This document shows, piece after piece, positions 7,322-16,300 of a DNA stretch of 38,723 nt (within the stretch, counting starts at the first letter, position 1; each line of letters begins with the position of its first letter). The position numbers were made by a program, and so were the translations under genes. The DNA is taken from NCBI GenBank assembly GCA_030765455.1, contig JAVCCM010000058.1, positions 1-38,723 on the forward strand, in the 5' to 3' direction. The DNA comes from Candidatus Electryonea clarkiae (GTDB lineage Bacteria > Electryoneota > Electryoneia > Electryoneales > Electryoneaceae). Below the pieces are notes generated by a model. The model saw only the letters and a list, made by a program, of their open reading frames with translations. It had not been told where the DNA came from and did no database searches.

Positions 7322-9937
7322 ATGATCAGCATACAGGAACGCTTACGGTGGTTGTTAATATTTAGCTGCCTCTTCTTTTTTACTCCTTCAATTTTCGCCC
7401 AATATGATTTCCTTGGCAGGGAACTTGGCGATGAATTAACTCATTCCATTGCAGTATTCTGCGTCGATCTCGATAGCGATGATGATCAAGATATTTTAGG
7501 CGCGGCAAGAACAGCGGACATAATTACCTGGTGGGAGAATGAGGGTGATAACGCATTCACTGAACACACACTGGCTGAAAATGTTGACGGTGCTACCGCT
7601 GTTTTTGCCATTGACATGGATGATGACGGTGACATTGACGTCTTGAGTGCAGCACTGACGGCGGGTGAGATAACCTGGTGGGAGAATGACGGCGACCAGG
7701 ATTTTACACTGCACATAATATCCGATACATTTTTAGGAGCTTCTGATGTTATGGCGCTTGATTTGGATGATGATGACGATATCGACGTTCTGGGTGCTGG
7801 GAATAGTGGAAATTATATCAAATGGTGGGAAAATGACGGAAATCAGAACTTCACCGAACATTTGATTATTGAAAACTATTCCGGCGCTTCTGCCGTTCAT
7901 ACTGCCGATGTAAATGGTGATGGCTATATAGATGTTATTGGCTGTGCTACCGGAGCAAATTCCATCAGTTGGTTTGAAAACGATCAGGATCAAAATTTCA
8001 CTCAACATCAGGTCACAAATGCATTCGATTTCGCCGTGGATGTTTATGCCGACGATCTTGATGATGACGGTGATATGGATATATTAGGCGCCGCCTTCCG
8101 TGGAGACGTAATCGCTTGGTGGGAAAATGACGGTGATGAAAATTTCTTGATTCAGGAAATTTCTGATGATGTCAGGAATCCGGGTTCAGTATTAACATCA
8201 GATATTGACGGTGATGATGACCCGGATGTTATCGGCGGTATTTACGGGGATGGATCGATCCTCTGGTGGGAAAACGATGGTGATGGTGATTTTATTGACC
8301 GCATCATCACTGAAGATTTTTCCGGAGCATGGGGCATCTACGCATGTGATATCAACGATGACGATGCTATCGACATAGTGGGAGCGAGCTTTAATATGGG
8401 CGCTGTCTGGTGGTGGGAGAATAATCTTATTCCACATCCTGACGCCAGCGTTGAAGGAAATGTCACCGATTTTGAAACTGGTGATCCGGTCAGGTTTGCC
8501 CGGGTTGCATTCGGATTGCACGAGGTTGTTGCTGACAGGGACGGGAATTACAGCATCGATGAAGCCTATTCTATCTCTTATGACGTTCGTGTAACTGCTC
8601 AAGGATTTGATACATTTATCGATGATAACGTGGTGTTGGATGCCGGGGAAAACACCTATGACGTTTCAATGAATTATCCTGCATCAGCAAGCTGGAGCCG
8701 TACCTCCTTTGTTTTAAATGCCGAACCGTATGAGAGAGACAATATCTCGCTGTATCTCCGAAATAGTGGCGGGGTGAACCTGGATTTTGATATCAGTGAG
8801 ACCGAGCGATGGTTATCGGTTGATCCGGATGATGGATCTATCGAACCGGGGGATTCCATCGAAATCGAAATTGAAGGATATGCGAGAGATTTAACTGACC
8901 GGGAAATTTATTACTCCACCCTTATATTTGAAACGAACGATCCCGCTAACCTCTACCGTGAAATGCCTGTGACTTTTTATGTAGGCTATATGCCCCCCGA
9001 CTCATTTAACCTGGCTTCACCGGACAGCAGTTATATATATTTTGAACCGGAAGCCGAACTTGTCTGGGAAGCTGCAATTGATTCCGATTCAGGTGAAGTG
9101 GTGGAATACAGGCTTTATATAACTACCGATCCCGAGTTCCTGGACGATCCCTTCGAGACGGGCTTAACTGACACGACATACACTTTTAACGCTCCCAATC
9201 CTATCACATATTACTGGACAGTGTTTGCGGTGGACCGTTATCTGGGCGGAACCTGGGCGAACAACCTTTGGAGCTTTGAGATCGATCCGCCTGAACCTCC
9301 GACACATTTCTCCCTTCTCACTCCGGAAGACGGCGACACAATTTCGTTGTCGGACCCGCCGGAGTTCACCATAACCTGGCAAAGATCAGTCGATCCCGAT
9401 CCACACGAAGGCGCTGTATATAGTGTGCATTTAATTGTAACGGAGAACGAGGGACAGTTAAAAACGCTCGATTTTTCCCATTGGCGGGATACTTTAAAGG
9501 TAGTTAATGTTGTTGAGGAGGTGAACATAAAACCCTGGAGTGAATGCCTTCAGGTAGAATGGTTCATCAAAGCCTTCTCGGGTGGCGACACAACTGAGTG
9601 TGATGATCATTTTACATTCTATGTCGAACCCGCCAGTGCTGTCGGCTTTACTCCAGTCAGCGGCATACCAACAGAATATTCAATAGCCGCAGCCTATCCC
9701 AACCCCTTCAATCCGGACCTGAACATTGTGATCGGACTTCCGGAAACGTCTGATCTGGATTTGAAAGTTTACAATATCCAGGGACAATTGATAAAGATTT
9801 TAGCCAATAAAAATTTCCAGCCGGGATTCCACAAATTCACCTTTTCCGGTGAAGGATATTCCAGCGGCTTATATTTTATAGAAGCTGTTGTACCGAATAA
9901 AATGAATGAATTTAATAGGGTTATGCTGTTAAAATAA
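7322..9937 (+). CDS. Secreted VCBS/FG-GAP seven-bladed propeller protein with T9SS sorting domain
   Basis: The protein has 871 residues from the ATG at 7322, which has GAGGGG upstream; a TTG at 7307 is in frame but lies ahead of that site. The signal peptide is residues 1-26 (FTPSIFAQ). Seven repeats of about 49 residues (42-368) each carry an acidic DxDxD(G)xxD Ca-binding-like loop and the motif WWEN (WFEN in the fourth), predicting a seven-bladed FG-GAP/VCBS propeller. A carboxypeptidase-regulatory-like domain (about 375-450), an Ig/BACON-like domain (about 455-555), and two fibronectin-III-like segments (about 560-775) follow. The T9SS type A sorting domain is at about 795-871 (YPNPFNP, VYNIQGQ, SGLYF, MLLK). 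Such proteins are typically adhesins or scaffolds at the cell surface; no enzyme motif is seen. It lies in the same direction as the flanking genes, with a 26-bp gap to the next. Confidence 0.9.
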   Translation: MISIQERLRWLLIFSCLFFFTPSIFAQYDFLGRELGDELTHSIAVFCVDLDSDDDQDILGAARTADIITWWENEGDNAFTEHTLAENVDGATAVFAIDMDDDGDIDVLSAALTAGEITWWENDGDQDFTLHIISDTFLGASDVMALDLDDDDDIDVLGAGNSGNYIKWWENDGNQNFTEHLIIENYSGASAVHTADVNGDGYIDVIGCATGANSISWFENDQDQNFTQHQVTNAFDFAVDVYADDLDDDGDMDILGAAFRGDVIAWWENDGDENFLIQEISDDVRNPGSVLTSDIDGDDDPDVIGGIYGDGSILWWENDGDGDFIDRIITEDFSGAWGIYACDINDDDAIDIVGASFNMGAVWWWENNLIPHPDASVEGNVTDFETGDPVRFARVAFGLHEVVADRDGNYSIDEAYSISYDVRVTAQGFDTFIDDNVVLDAGENTYDVSMNYPASASWSRTSFVLNAEPYERDNISLYLRNSGGVNLDFDISETERWLSVDPDDGSIEPGDSIEIEIEGYARDLTDREIYYSTLIFETNDPANLYREMPVTFYVGYMPPDSFNLASPDSSYIYFEPEAELVWEAAIDSDSGEVVEYRLYITTDPEFLDDPFETGLTDTTYTFNAPNPITYYWTVFAVDRYLGGTWANNLWSFEIDPPEPPTHFSLLTPEDGDTISLSDPPEFTITWQRSVDPDPHEGAVYSVHLIVTENEGQLKTLDFSHWRDTLKVVNVVEEVNIKPWSECLQVEWFIKAFSGGDTTECDDHFTFYVEPASAVGFTPVSGIPTEYSIAAAYPNPFNPDLNIVIGLPETSDLDLKVYNIQGQLIKILANKNFQPGFHKFTFSGEGYSSGLYFIEAVVPNKMNEFNRVMLLK
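7445..8425 (+). repeat. Seven tandem protein-level repeats (propeller blades)
   Basis: Each unit of about 147 bases encodes an A-x-D-x-D-DDGD-x-D stretch, then I-x-WWEN-DGD, then NFTEH or similar. Units begin near SIAVFCVD, TAVFAIDM, SDVMALDL, SAVHTADV, VDVYADDL, GSVLTSDI and WGIYACDI. The DNA has diverged, so the duplication is old, while the protein motif is held. Confidence 0.85.
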
Positions 9938-9963
9938 GTAATGTATTTACGTCACAAAGGATA

Positions 9964-11463
9964 TTGAATTTGAGAGTCATACTTTACGTTTCCATAACCT
10001 CCCTGACGATTTTTCTTACGACAAATAATGTTACAGCACAAATTCGTATTTCAGGAGAGATTAGCGGTGTACTTGAAGACTCAACTTACATTGTTGAGGA
10101 CAGTATCTATGTAACCAGGAATGATTCACTCATAATCGAGCCTGGGTGTGAGCTGTTGTTCGAAACGGATTTGTCTTTTTTTGTATTCGGCAAATTACTT
10201 GCAGTTGGTACAGAAACAGACAGTATTGTTTTCAGAGCCGCTCCAGAATCTGAAGGCTGGGGTGGAATATTTTTCGAAGATGATTGGAATTCACGACTTG
10301 AATACTGCATGGTAACAGGTAGTAGAATAGGTGCTATAAATTGTATGCAGTCTTCGAGTCCCACCATCAGACATTGCCTGATTACGGACAATTCAAATCT
10401 AAACCATCCATTTGGATGTGGAGGAATATTTATAAATAACGACCTTTCGATGTTGGTTGAATTTTGCAATATAACAAGCAACAATGGTAGTGGGATTTTC
10501 GCTTTGGGCAATGCAAACGTAGAAATCTCAAACTGTATTATTACGCATAACCAGAATAGTGGTATAAGTGCTCGCGGTTCTATTTCTATGAGCCATTGCA
10601 TTATTGCTAACAATACGGATGAGACAGGTAATGGGGGTGGAATTGCATTATTTGAAACTTCGCAAGTGAACCATTGTCTTGTTGTAAACAACTCTGCGGT
10701 TGGTCACGGGGGAGGGATTCTTGTTGGAGATGGGATTCCAATTATCCGAAATTGCACAGTGATTGGAAACTCAGCAGGAGGTGAAGGAGGCGGCATTCAT
10801 GCGAGATTGCCCGGACCAGTTATTATAAACACAATTGTTAGCAATAATGTTAATGGTGGCATTTATTACTTTGACCATGAATACTCATATACTTCATTTT
10901 GTAATATATTCGACAATGAAGGAGGAAATTTAATCGGCCATTATCCTGATTCTTTAGGGCGAATTGATACGGTTAACGCAAATGGTGATTCCTGTGACGC
11001 GTATTTCAATATATTCCTTAATACGCAATTTGAAGACCTCGAAAATGAAAATTATCATCTTCTTTCAAATTCACCTTGCATAAATGCCGGTAATCCGGAC
11101 AGTCCTTATGATCCGGACAGCACTATTGCTGATATCGGGGCATATTACCGCTCACGATTTGATTGGGTTGATGATTTATTATCAAAACTTAAACCGTCCG
11201 AATTCAAGATATCAGAGATATATCCAAACCCATTTAATTCTGAGTTAAAAATAACAGTCAGCATGCCTTACTCTGCCAATCTCCATGTAAGTGTATATAA
11301 TATCATTGGACAGAAAGTAGCTGACCTGGCAAATGGAGTTTACAATGCCGGTAACAATGAATTTCTTATGCACAGCAACGGACTTTCGAGTGGTATATAT
11401 ATATTGAACGTAGAAACATCAAATGGAATTCGTCTTTCCGACAGGTTGGTACTTGTCCGGTAA
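9964..11463 (+). CDS. Secreted parallel beta-helix protein with T9SS sorting domain (copy 1)
   Basis: The 499-residue product starts at TTG 9964; a TTG at 9970 is an alternative, since AAAGG lies upstream of both and no ATG fits. The signal peptide is about residues 1-25 (NVTA). From about 90 to 330 there are right-handed beta-helix (PbH1) repeats with the pattern NCIIxxNxxxGG(G)I. A DAG/NPDSPYDPDSTIADIGAYY stretch (about 370-400) is of the kind that follows such helices, and a sorting domain follows (IYPNPFN, VYNIIGQ, SGIYI, LVLVR). Beta-helix proteins of this type are often polysaccharide lyases or adhesins, but no catalytic residues can be assigned. It is 17 bases ahead of a paralogue sharing the IRISG-SG-LED-TYIVEDS start, so both are probably co-transcribed. 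Confidence 0.88.
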   Translation: MNLRVILYVSITSLTIFLTTNNVTAQIRISGEISGVLEDSTYIVEDSIYVTRNDSLIIEPGCELLFETDLSFFVFGKLLAVGTETDSIVFRAAPESEGWGGIFFEDDWNSRLEYCMVTGSRIGAINCMQSSSPTIRHCLITDNSNLNHPFGCGGIFINNDLSMLVEFCNITSNNGSGIFALGNANVEISNCIITHNQNSGISARGSISMSHCIIANNTDETGNGGGIALFETSQVNHCLVVNNSAVGHGGGILVGDGIPIIRNCTVIGNSAGGEGGGIHARLPGPVIINTIVSNNVNGGIYYFDHEYSYTSFCNIFDNEGGNLIGHYPDSLGRIDTVNANGDSCDAYFNIFLNTQFEDLENENYHLLSNSPCINAGNPDSPYDPDSTIADIGAYYRSRFDWVDDLLSKLKPSEFKISEIYPNPFNSELKITVSMPYSANLHVSVYNIIGQKVADLANGVYNAGNNEFLMHSNGLSSGIYILNVETSNGIRLSDRLVLVR

Positions 11464-11480
11464 TTTCGGAGTAAAACTTA

Positions 11481-13043
11481 ATGGACGATAAGATACCAAA
11501 AATACTTATTGCACTTGCAATTACATTATTTTCCTGCGCAAATCTATATTCACAAATTCGGATCTCTGGATCGCTTAGCGGAACTCTTGAGGATACGACT
11601 TATATCGTTGAAGACAGTGTATATATCATTGAAGGGCGGACACTTGAGATTGAGGCTGGCGCGACATTGCTCTTTGATGATGGTGTGAAATTTATAATAT
11701 CAGGGCGGTTGATTGCGAATGGAACGGAGCTTGATAGTATTCTTTTCATCTTGAATGATGGTGCAGAAGCCTGGGGTGGATTAGACTTCTGGATACATGC
11801 CTCTCAGTTCTCTTCGATGGAATACTGCCGGGTGTCAGGCAGTAATTCAAGTGGAATTCAATGTCTTAGTTATGGATGTCCATTTCCACTCAGTAATTGC
11901 GTGATATCGGGTAATTCAAGCCCTTATGATGGTAGTGGAATTCGCTGGAATTTCTATTTCCCTCGAACTATTGATAATTGCACAATTAGTAATAATGAAG
12001 GCATAGGTATTTACACAGACGGTCAATTAACTCTCGATAGTTGCACAATAAATAATAATACTGAAAGAGGGATTGTCTCGATTAGTTCGATGGAGATTAA
12101 TAATTGTATAATTTCTGATAATTCTGAGGGTGGTGTATACGCTGAAGGTGATTTAAGTGTCCAAAATACAGTTATTGCAAGAAACTCTACAGATGGAGCA
12201 GGTGGTGGTATCTATAGTCCATTTCAAGGCGAATTGATAGAATTATATCGTTGTGTAATCGCTCAAAACAACTCTGAGTATTGGGGAGGTGGTATATCTT
12301 GCCAATCCAAATCAGCATCCATTAGGAATTGTACAATTGTCAATAACTCAACTGAAGGCAATGGGGGCGGGATATTCGCTGACCTGTACAATCTGGAAAT
12401 TGTAAATACTTGTATTGCTTTCAATACAGGCTTGGGTGGGATATTTAATTCATATAGCACGGAAACAGAGATTCATCATAGTAGCTTTTTTGAAAACGAG
12501 ATAGCTGATATAGTTGTGGACATACCAGAATTATTTGGAGTTATAAATAGAGTAAATTCTAACCAAGATTCCTGTGATCAATATTACAATATCTTTGCAT
12601 TGCCACAACTTACAAGTTCCGAAAACTTGGATTATTCCCTCCTTTCCTCCTCACCTCTAATTGATGCAGGAGATCCTGACTTCCCCTGGGATCCTGACGG
12701 TACTATAGCTGATATAGGGGCAATATATTATTCCCAATATGAGTATTTGATTGAGAGGCGAATCCAGCCTTTGCCTTCAGAATTTGAAATCATCTCTATT
12801 TACCCAAACCCATTTAATTCGACTGCCTCAATAGTTATCAATCTTGCTACTCCTGAAAGAGTAACAATTTCTTTATATAATATTTTGGGCAGGAAGATTT
12901 GTGTATTAGCTGACAGAAATTTCTCTGAAGGCTCAAATGTTCTTAGTTTCCAAGCAGATGGATTATCATCAGGATCATATATAGTAAAAGCGACAACCGC
13001 AACAAATTCAAGCGATTATAAAAAGATCAATCTTTTACGCTAA
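11481..13043 (+). CDS. Secreted parallel beta-helix protein with T9SS sorting domain (copy 2)
   Basis: The 520-residue product starts at ATG 11481 with GGAG upstream. The signal peptide ends near NLYSQ (residue 25). Mature residues IRISGSLSGTLEDTTYIVED match the start of the preceding protein. PbH1-type repeats (about 95-330, N-C-I-I-S-x-N pattern, GGGI turns) and DAGDPDFPWDPDGTIADIGA follow. The C-terminal sorting domain has IYPNPFN, LYNILGR, SGSYI and ends in INLLR. A tandem duplicate of its upstream neighbour is the simplest explanation. Its function is unknown, and an adhesin or carbohydrate-active protein is possible. It is the last gene before the C25-like array, separated from it by 292 bases. 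Confidence 0.88.
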   Translation: MDDKIPKILIALAITLFSCANLYSQIRISGSLSGTLEDTTYIVEDSVYIIEGRTLEIEAGATLLFDDGVKFIISGRLIANGTELDSILFILNDGAEAWGGLDFWIHASQFSSMEYCRVSGSNSSGIQCLSYGCPFPLSNCVISGNSSPYDGSGIRWNFYFPRTIDNCTISNNEGIGIYTDGQLTLDSCTINNNTERGIVSISSMEINNCIISDNSEGGVYAEGDLSVQNTVIARNSTDGAGGGIYSPFQGELIELYRCVIAQNNSEYWGGGISCQSKSASIRNCTIVNNSTEGNGGGIFADLYNLEIVNTCIAFNTGLGGIFNSYSTETEIHHSSFFENEIADIVVDIPELFGVINRVNSNQDSCDQYYNIFALPQLTSSENLDYSLLSSSPLIDAGDPDFPWDPDGTIADIGAIYYSQYEYLIERRIQPLPSEFEIISIYPNPFNSTASIVINLATPERVTISLYNILGRKICVLADRNFSEGSNVLSFQADGLSSGSYIVKATTATNSSDYKKINLLR

Positions 13044-13335
13044 TTGTTAAAGATATAAATAGTTGCAGCCCATATCATTTCAATGGGTAAGTTTCGAATC
13101 AATATTTGGATTTTTCACCCTCTTGAACAGGAAACAGCCATCCTGACTGACCGTCCGATAACCTCCGATTTTGTGGTCTAATATTTTCGGAAAATTCCCG
13201 GCTTTTTTCATCTATCTCTTATAACCAACTTGTTTTAAAGTCAAAATATTAGCAAATTAAAGATTGGGTAATTTTTGAGAGTTGAGATTTCAATTTTTTT
13301 CTGTAGATAAATTATTTCTTTTCGAGGAGAGCAGG
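13044..13335. other. Intergenic region ahead of the C25-like array
   Basis: No gene is supported in these 292 bases. The first half is mixed in composition, and from about 13200 it is AT-rich. I see no clear terminator or promoter. A GAGGAG ribosome-binding site at 13324-13329 serves the ATG at 13336. Confidence 0.5.
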
Positions 13336-16300
13336 ATGAAACGTTTGATATGTATGTGCATAGCTCTATTAATGGTAGTTTTCTCAAGTTTCGGCGCTGC
13401 GAGAAATGACGCGCTAATAGAGAAAACTCTTCCGGTAAGCGTACAAGAGAGGACAATTACAAATAACGGAATGAACCTGAAACTTGGTTTCAATGAAGTG
13501 ATCTGGAGTACTGTCGGATCAGACGATGATCCGGTAGAATTAGCTGAAGTATATGGCGGTCAGATGCTTGAAGAAGAAGGATTTCCGGCTGTTCCCGTTG
13601 CGGGAAGATTGTTTCGTCTGCCTCCAAGAAGTGGTGTGATCGCTGAAATTATAAATGCTGAATATGAAACATTTTCCGACATTGAATACGCTATTCGTAC
13701 AGGAAATGATGATCAATACGGAATGACAAAAGATCGCGATCCCGTTGATAGATGGTATCCGGAAAATGTTGCTGTCATTGGTGAACCGGCAATTTTCGGT
13801 GATTTCAGGGTAACAAACCTGGTCACATACCCTGTCCAGGTGAATACCGCAAGACGTGAAGTTCGGGTTTACCATAATCTCGAAGTCGAGATTCGCTTTG
13901 AGGGTATCGACGAACGTAACGCATTAGATCGAACACCTACCAAAATCAGCGAAGCCAAGCTGCCCCTTTACAAACTGTTTTTAGACTGGGATGATTCGGA
14001 ACTGGATGAGTACACACTCTACCGAGGCGGTGTTATGGTTGTAATGAGAAGCAGCCAGAACTTGATGAACATTATGCAGCCCTGGTTTGAGTGGAAATTA
14101 CAGCGAGGTTGGGAGATTGAACTTCTCACAGATGATGATGTCGCCTGGAATAATAATGCTATCAGGGGTGAGTTGCAAGATCGTTACGAAGATGCGGAAA
14201 CACCGTTTGATTATGTTGTAATTATCGGTGATGATACAGGACCTTACTCTGTCATGCCCGGTTCCGGCAATGGAAACTATCAGGGAGACCATCCCTATAC
14301 GCTGCTGGCAGGTAATGATCAACTTTCCGATGTCGGACTTGGTCGTATTTCAATACGAACTGATATGCAACTTCGCATATATATCAACAAGGTTTTTGCT
14401 TATGAACGTGATCCTGATCTTGATAATACCGATTGGTACCTCAGAGGAATGGTAAACAATGCCCGCTCCTATGGAGGAAATACAAAAAGACTGATGCTGC
14501 GTTACATCCGTCACGCAATGCTTGATATCGGCTATACCCAGGTGGATACGACCTGGAATCGTGGTGCTAACGGAAATAATTATGCAATTGATAAGATCGA
14601 AGATGGAGTAAGCATGTATGCCGGTCGTGGATGGGCAAACGCCGGTCTCACTATCCCTCAGATCATGGGCCTTGAAAATGCTTTTATGACCCCTGTAACT
14701 ATTGACGTTACCTGTTATACCGGGAATTGGTCAACCACAGACTGTATCACGGAGGCATACATACGTGCCGGCACGGTTAATACTCCGACTGGCGGTATAA
14801 GCGGAATGGGCATGGCTACCGGTGGCACAAATCCGGGTTTTAACCACGTAATGTCCGCCGGCGCTGCCTGGGCACTTCTCGACCTGCGAATGCTCACTAT
14901 AGGTGATATGAAGCTGACTTCGACATTTAATGGATGGCAAAATTATGAGACAGGTAACAATACCGGTTGGCGTATCTGGGCTCAGTATTTTAACCTGATG
15001 GGGGACCCGACTGTCTGGCCCTGGACTACCATCCCCCAGGTAATTACAGTCACTGCAGAAGAGGAAATCGATCTTGGCACAAACAATTATGAGGTTACTG
15101 CTGAAGATGAGGACGGCAATCCGCTAATTGGCGCATGGGTAACTTTTTATAAAGTTGATGACGATGAAGAGATAATCGTCAGAGGTATTTCTGATGAGGA
15201 TGGATTTGTATCCCTTGACGTTCCGGTTCGTTATGCAGGTGACGGAATGTTAACTGTCAGCAAGCAACATTTCGCTCCGAACCAGATTGAAGTTGAAGTC
15301 GTTTCACCAAACGCTCGTGTCGGCTATACCGAGGTCACAATAATAGATGACGGTGACAACGGGACAGACGGCAACGATAATGGCATCCCGGAAGCAGGTG
15401 AAACTGTCGGTCTTCAAATACAGGCAAAAAATTATGGCAATGCCCAGGAAACGAATATAGAATTTTCCGGTTCCTCAGATGAAGAATGGATTGACGGTGT
15501 TGAGGGCAGTGTAACCATTGCATCTCTAAACTCAGGACAAACCACCACAGGCAACGGTTTAATACTTGTAGAAATCGCTCCGGAAGCTCAAAATGAATGG
15601 ATTCTGCATGTGGACATTGAAGCTGAGACTGATGCAAGTACCTACGAAGACAGCTACCCGATTAATGTTGCAGCGCCTCAATTCGTTGTTGAGGATATCA
15701 CGTCTGACGATGATTTCGAACCTGGGGAAACACTTGAAATTACAATCGAATTGATGAATGCCGGACACAGCAATGCTGATGCAGCAACGGGTGTATTGTT
15801 CAGTAACGAAGCGTTTGTGAGAGTTATGGAAGATGAAGCTGATTATGATGCTATGGACGTCGAAGAATCCGCCTCCGGAACATTTGAGATTATGCTGCAT
15901 GAGGAAACCATCCCAGGATATTATGCTCACCTGCTTCTCACCCTGATCACAGAATCGGGGCAGGTCGATACTGTTGGAGTTAAGCTTCAACTTGGTGAGA
16001 AGAGTTCGACCGATCCATCAGGTCCGGACGAGTATGGTTATTATGCATTTGACAACACTGATGACGGATACGAGGATTATGTTCCTACCTATGATTGGGT
16101 AGAAATCAGCGATGAAGCAGATGATCCAGATTTTGAAGGCGATGAGTTGGATCTGAGCGATGGCGCAGAAAATCAGGATGAATCTATTGTTATTGATCTG
16201 CCATTTACAGTGCAGTATTACGGTGAAGAATTTGATGAAGCTACTGTATGCACCAACGGCTGGATTGCGATGGGCAGCCAGGGTGACATGTTTCATTCAA

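Noticed and set aside
7445..8425. CRISPR or DNA-level tandem repeat
   Set aside because: Periodicity of about 147 bases is in the coding frame and conserved only at protein level; these are propeller blades.
10107..10691. Open frame of 194 codons on the minus strand
   Set aside because: It is the antisense shadow of the first beta-helix gene, with no ribosome-binding site and no recognisable domain.
13282..13335. TTGAGA/TAGATA as a promoter, or TTG 13282 as start, ahead of array copy 1
   Set aside because: The -10 match is only 3 of 6. The TTG start has no ribosome-binding site, while the ATG at 13336 has a clear GAGGAG.
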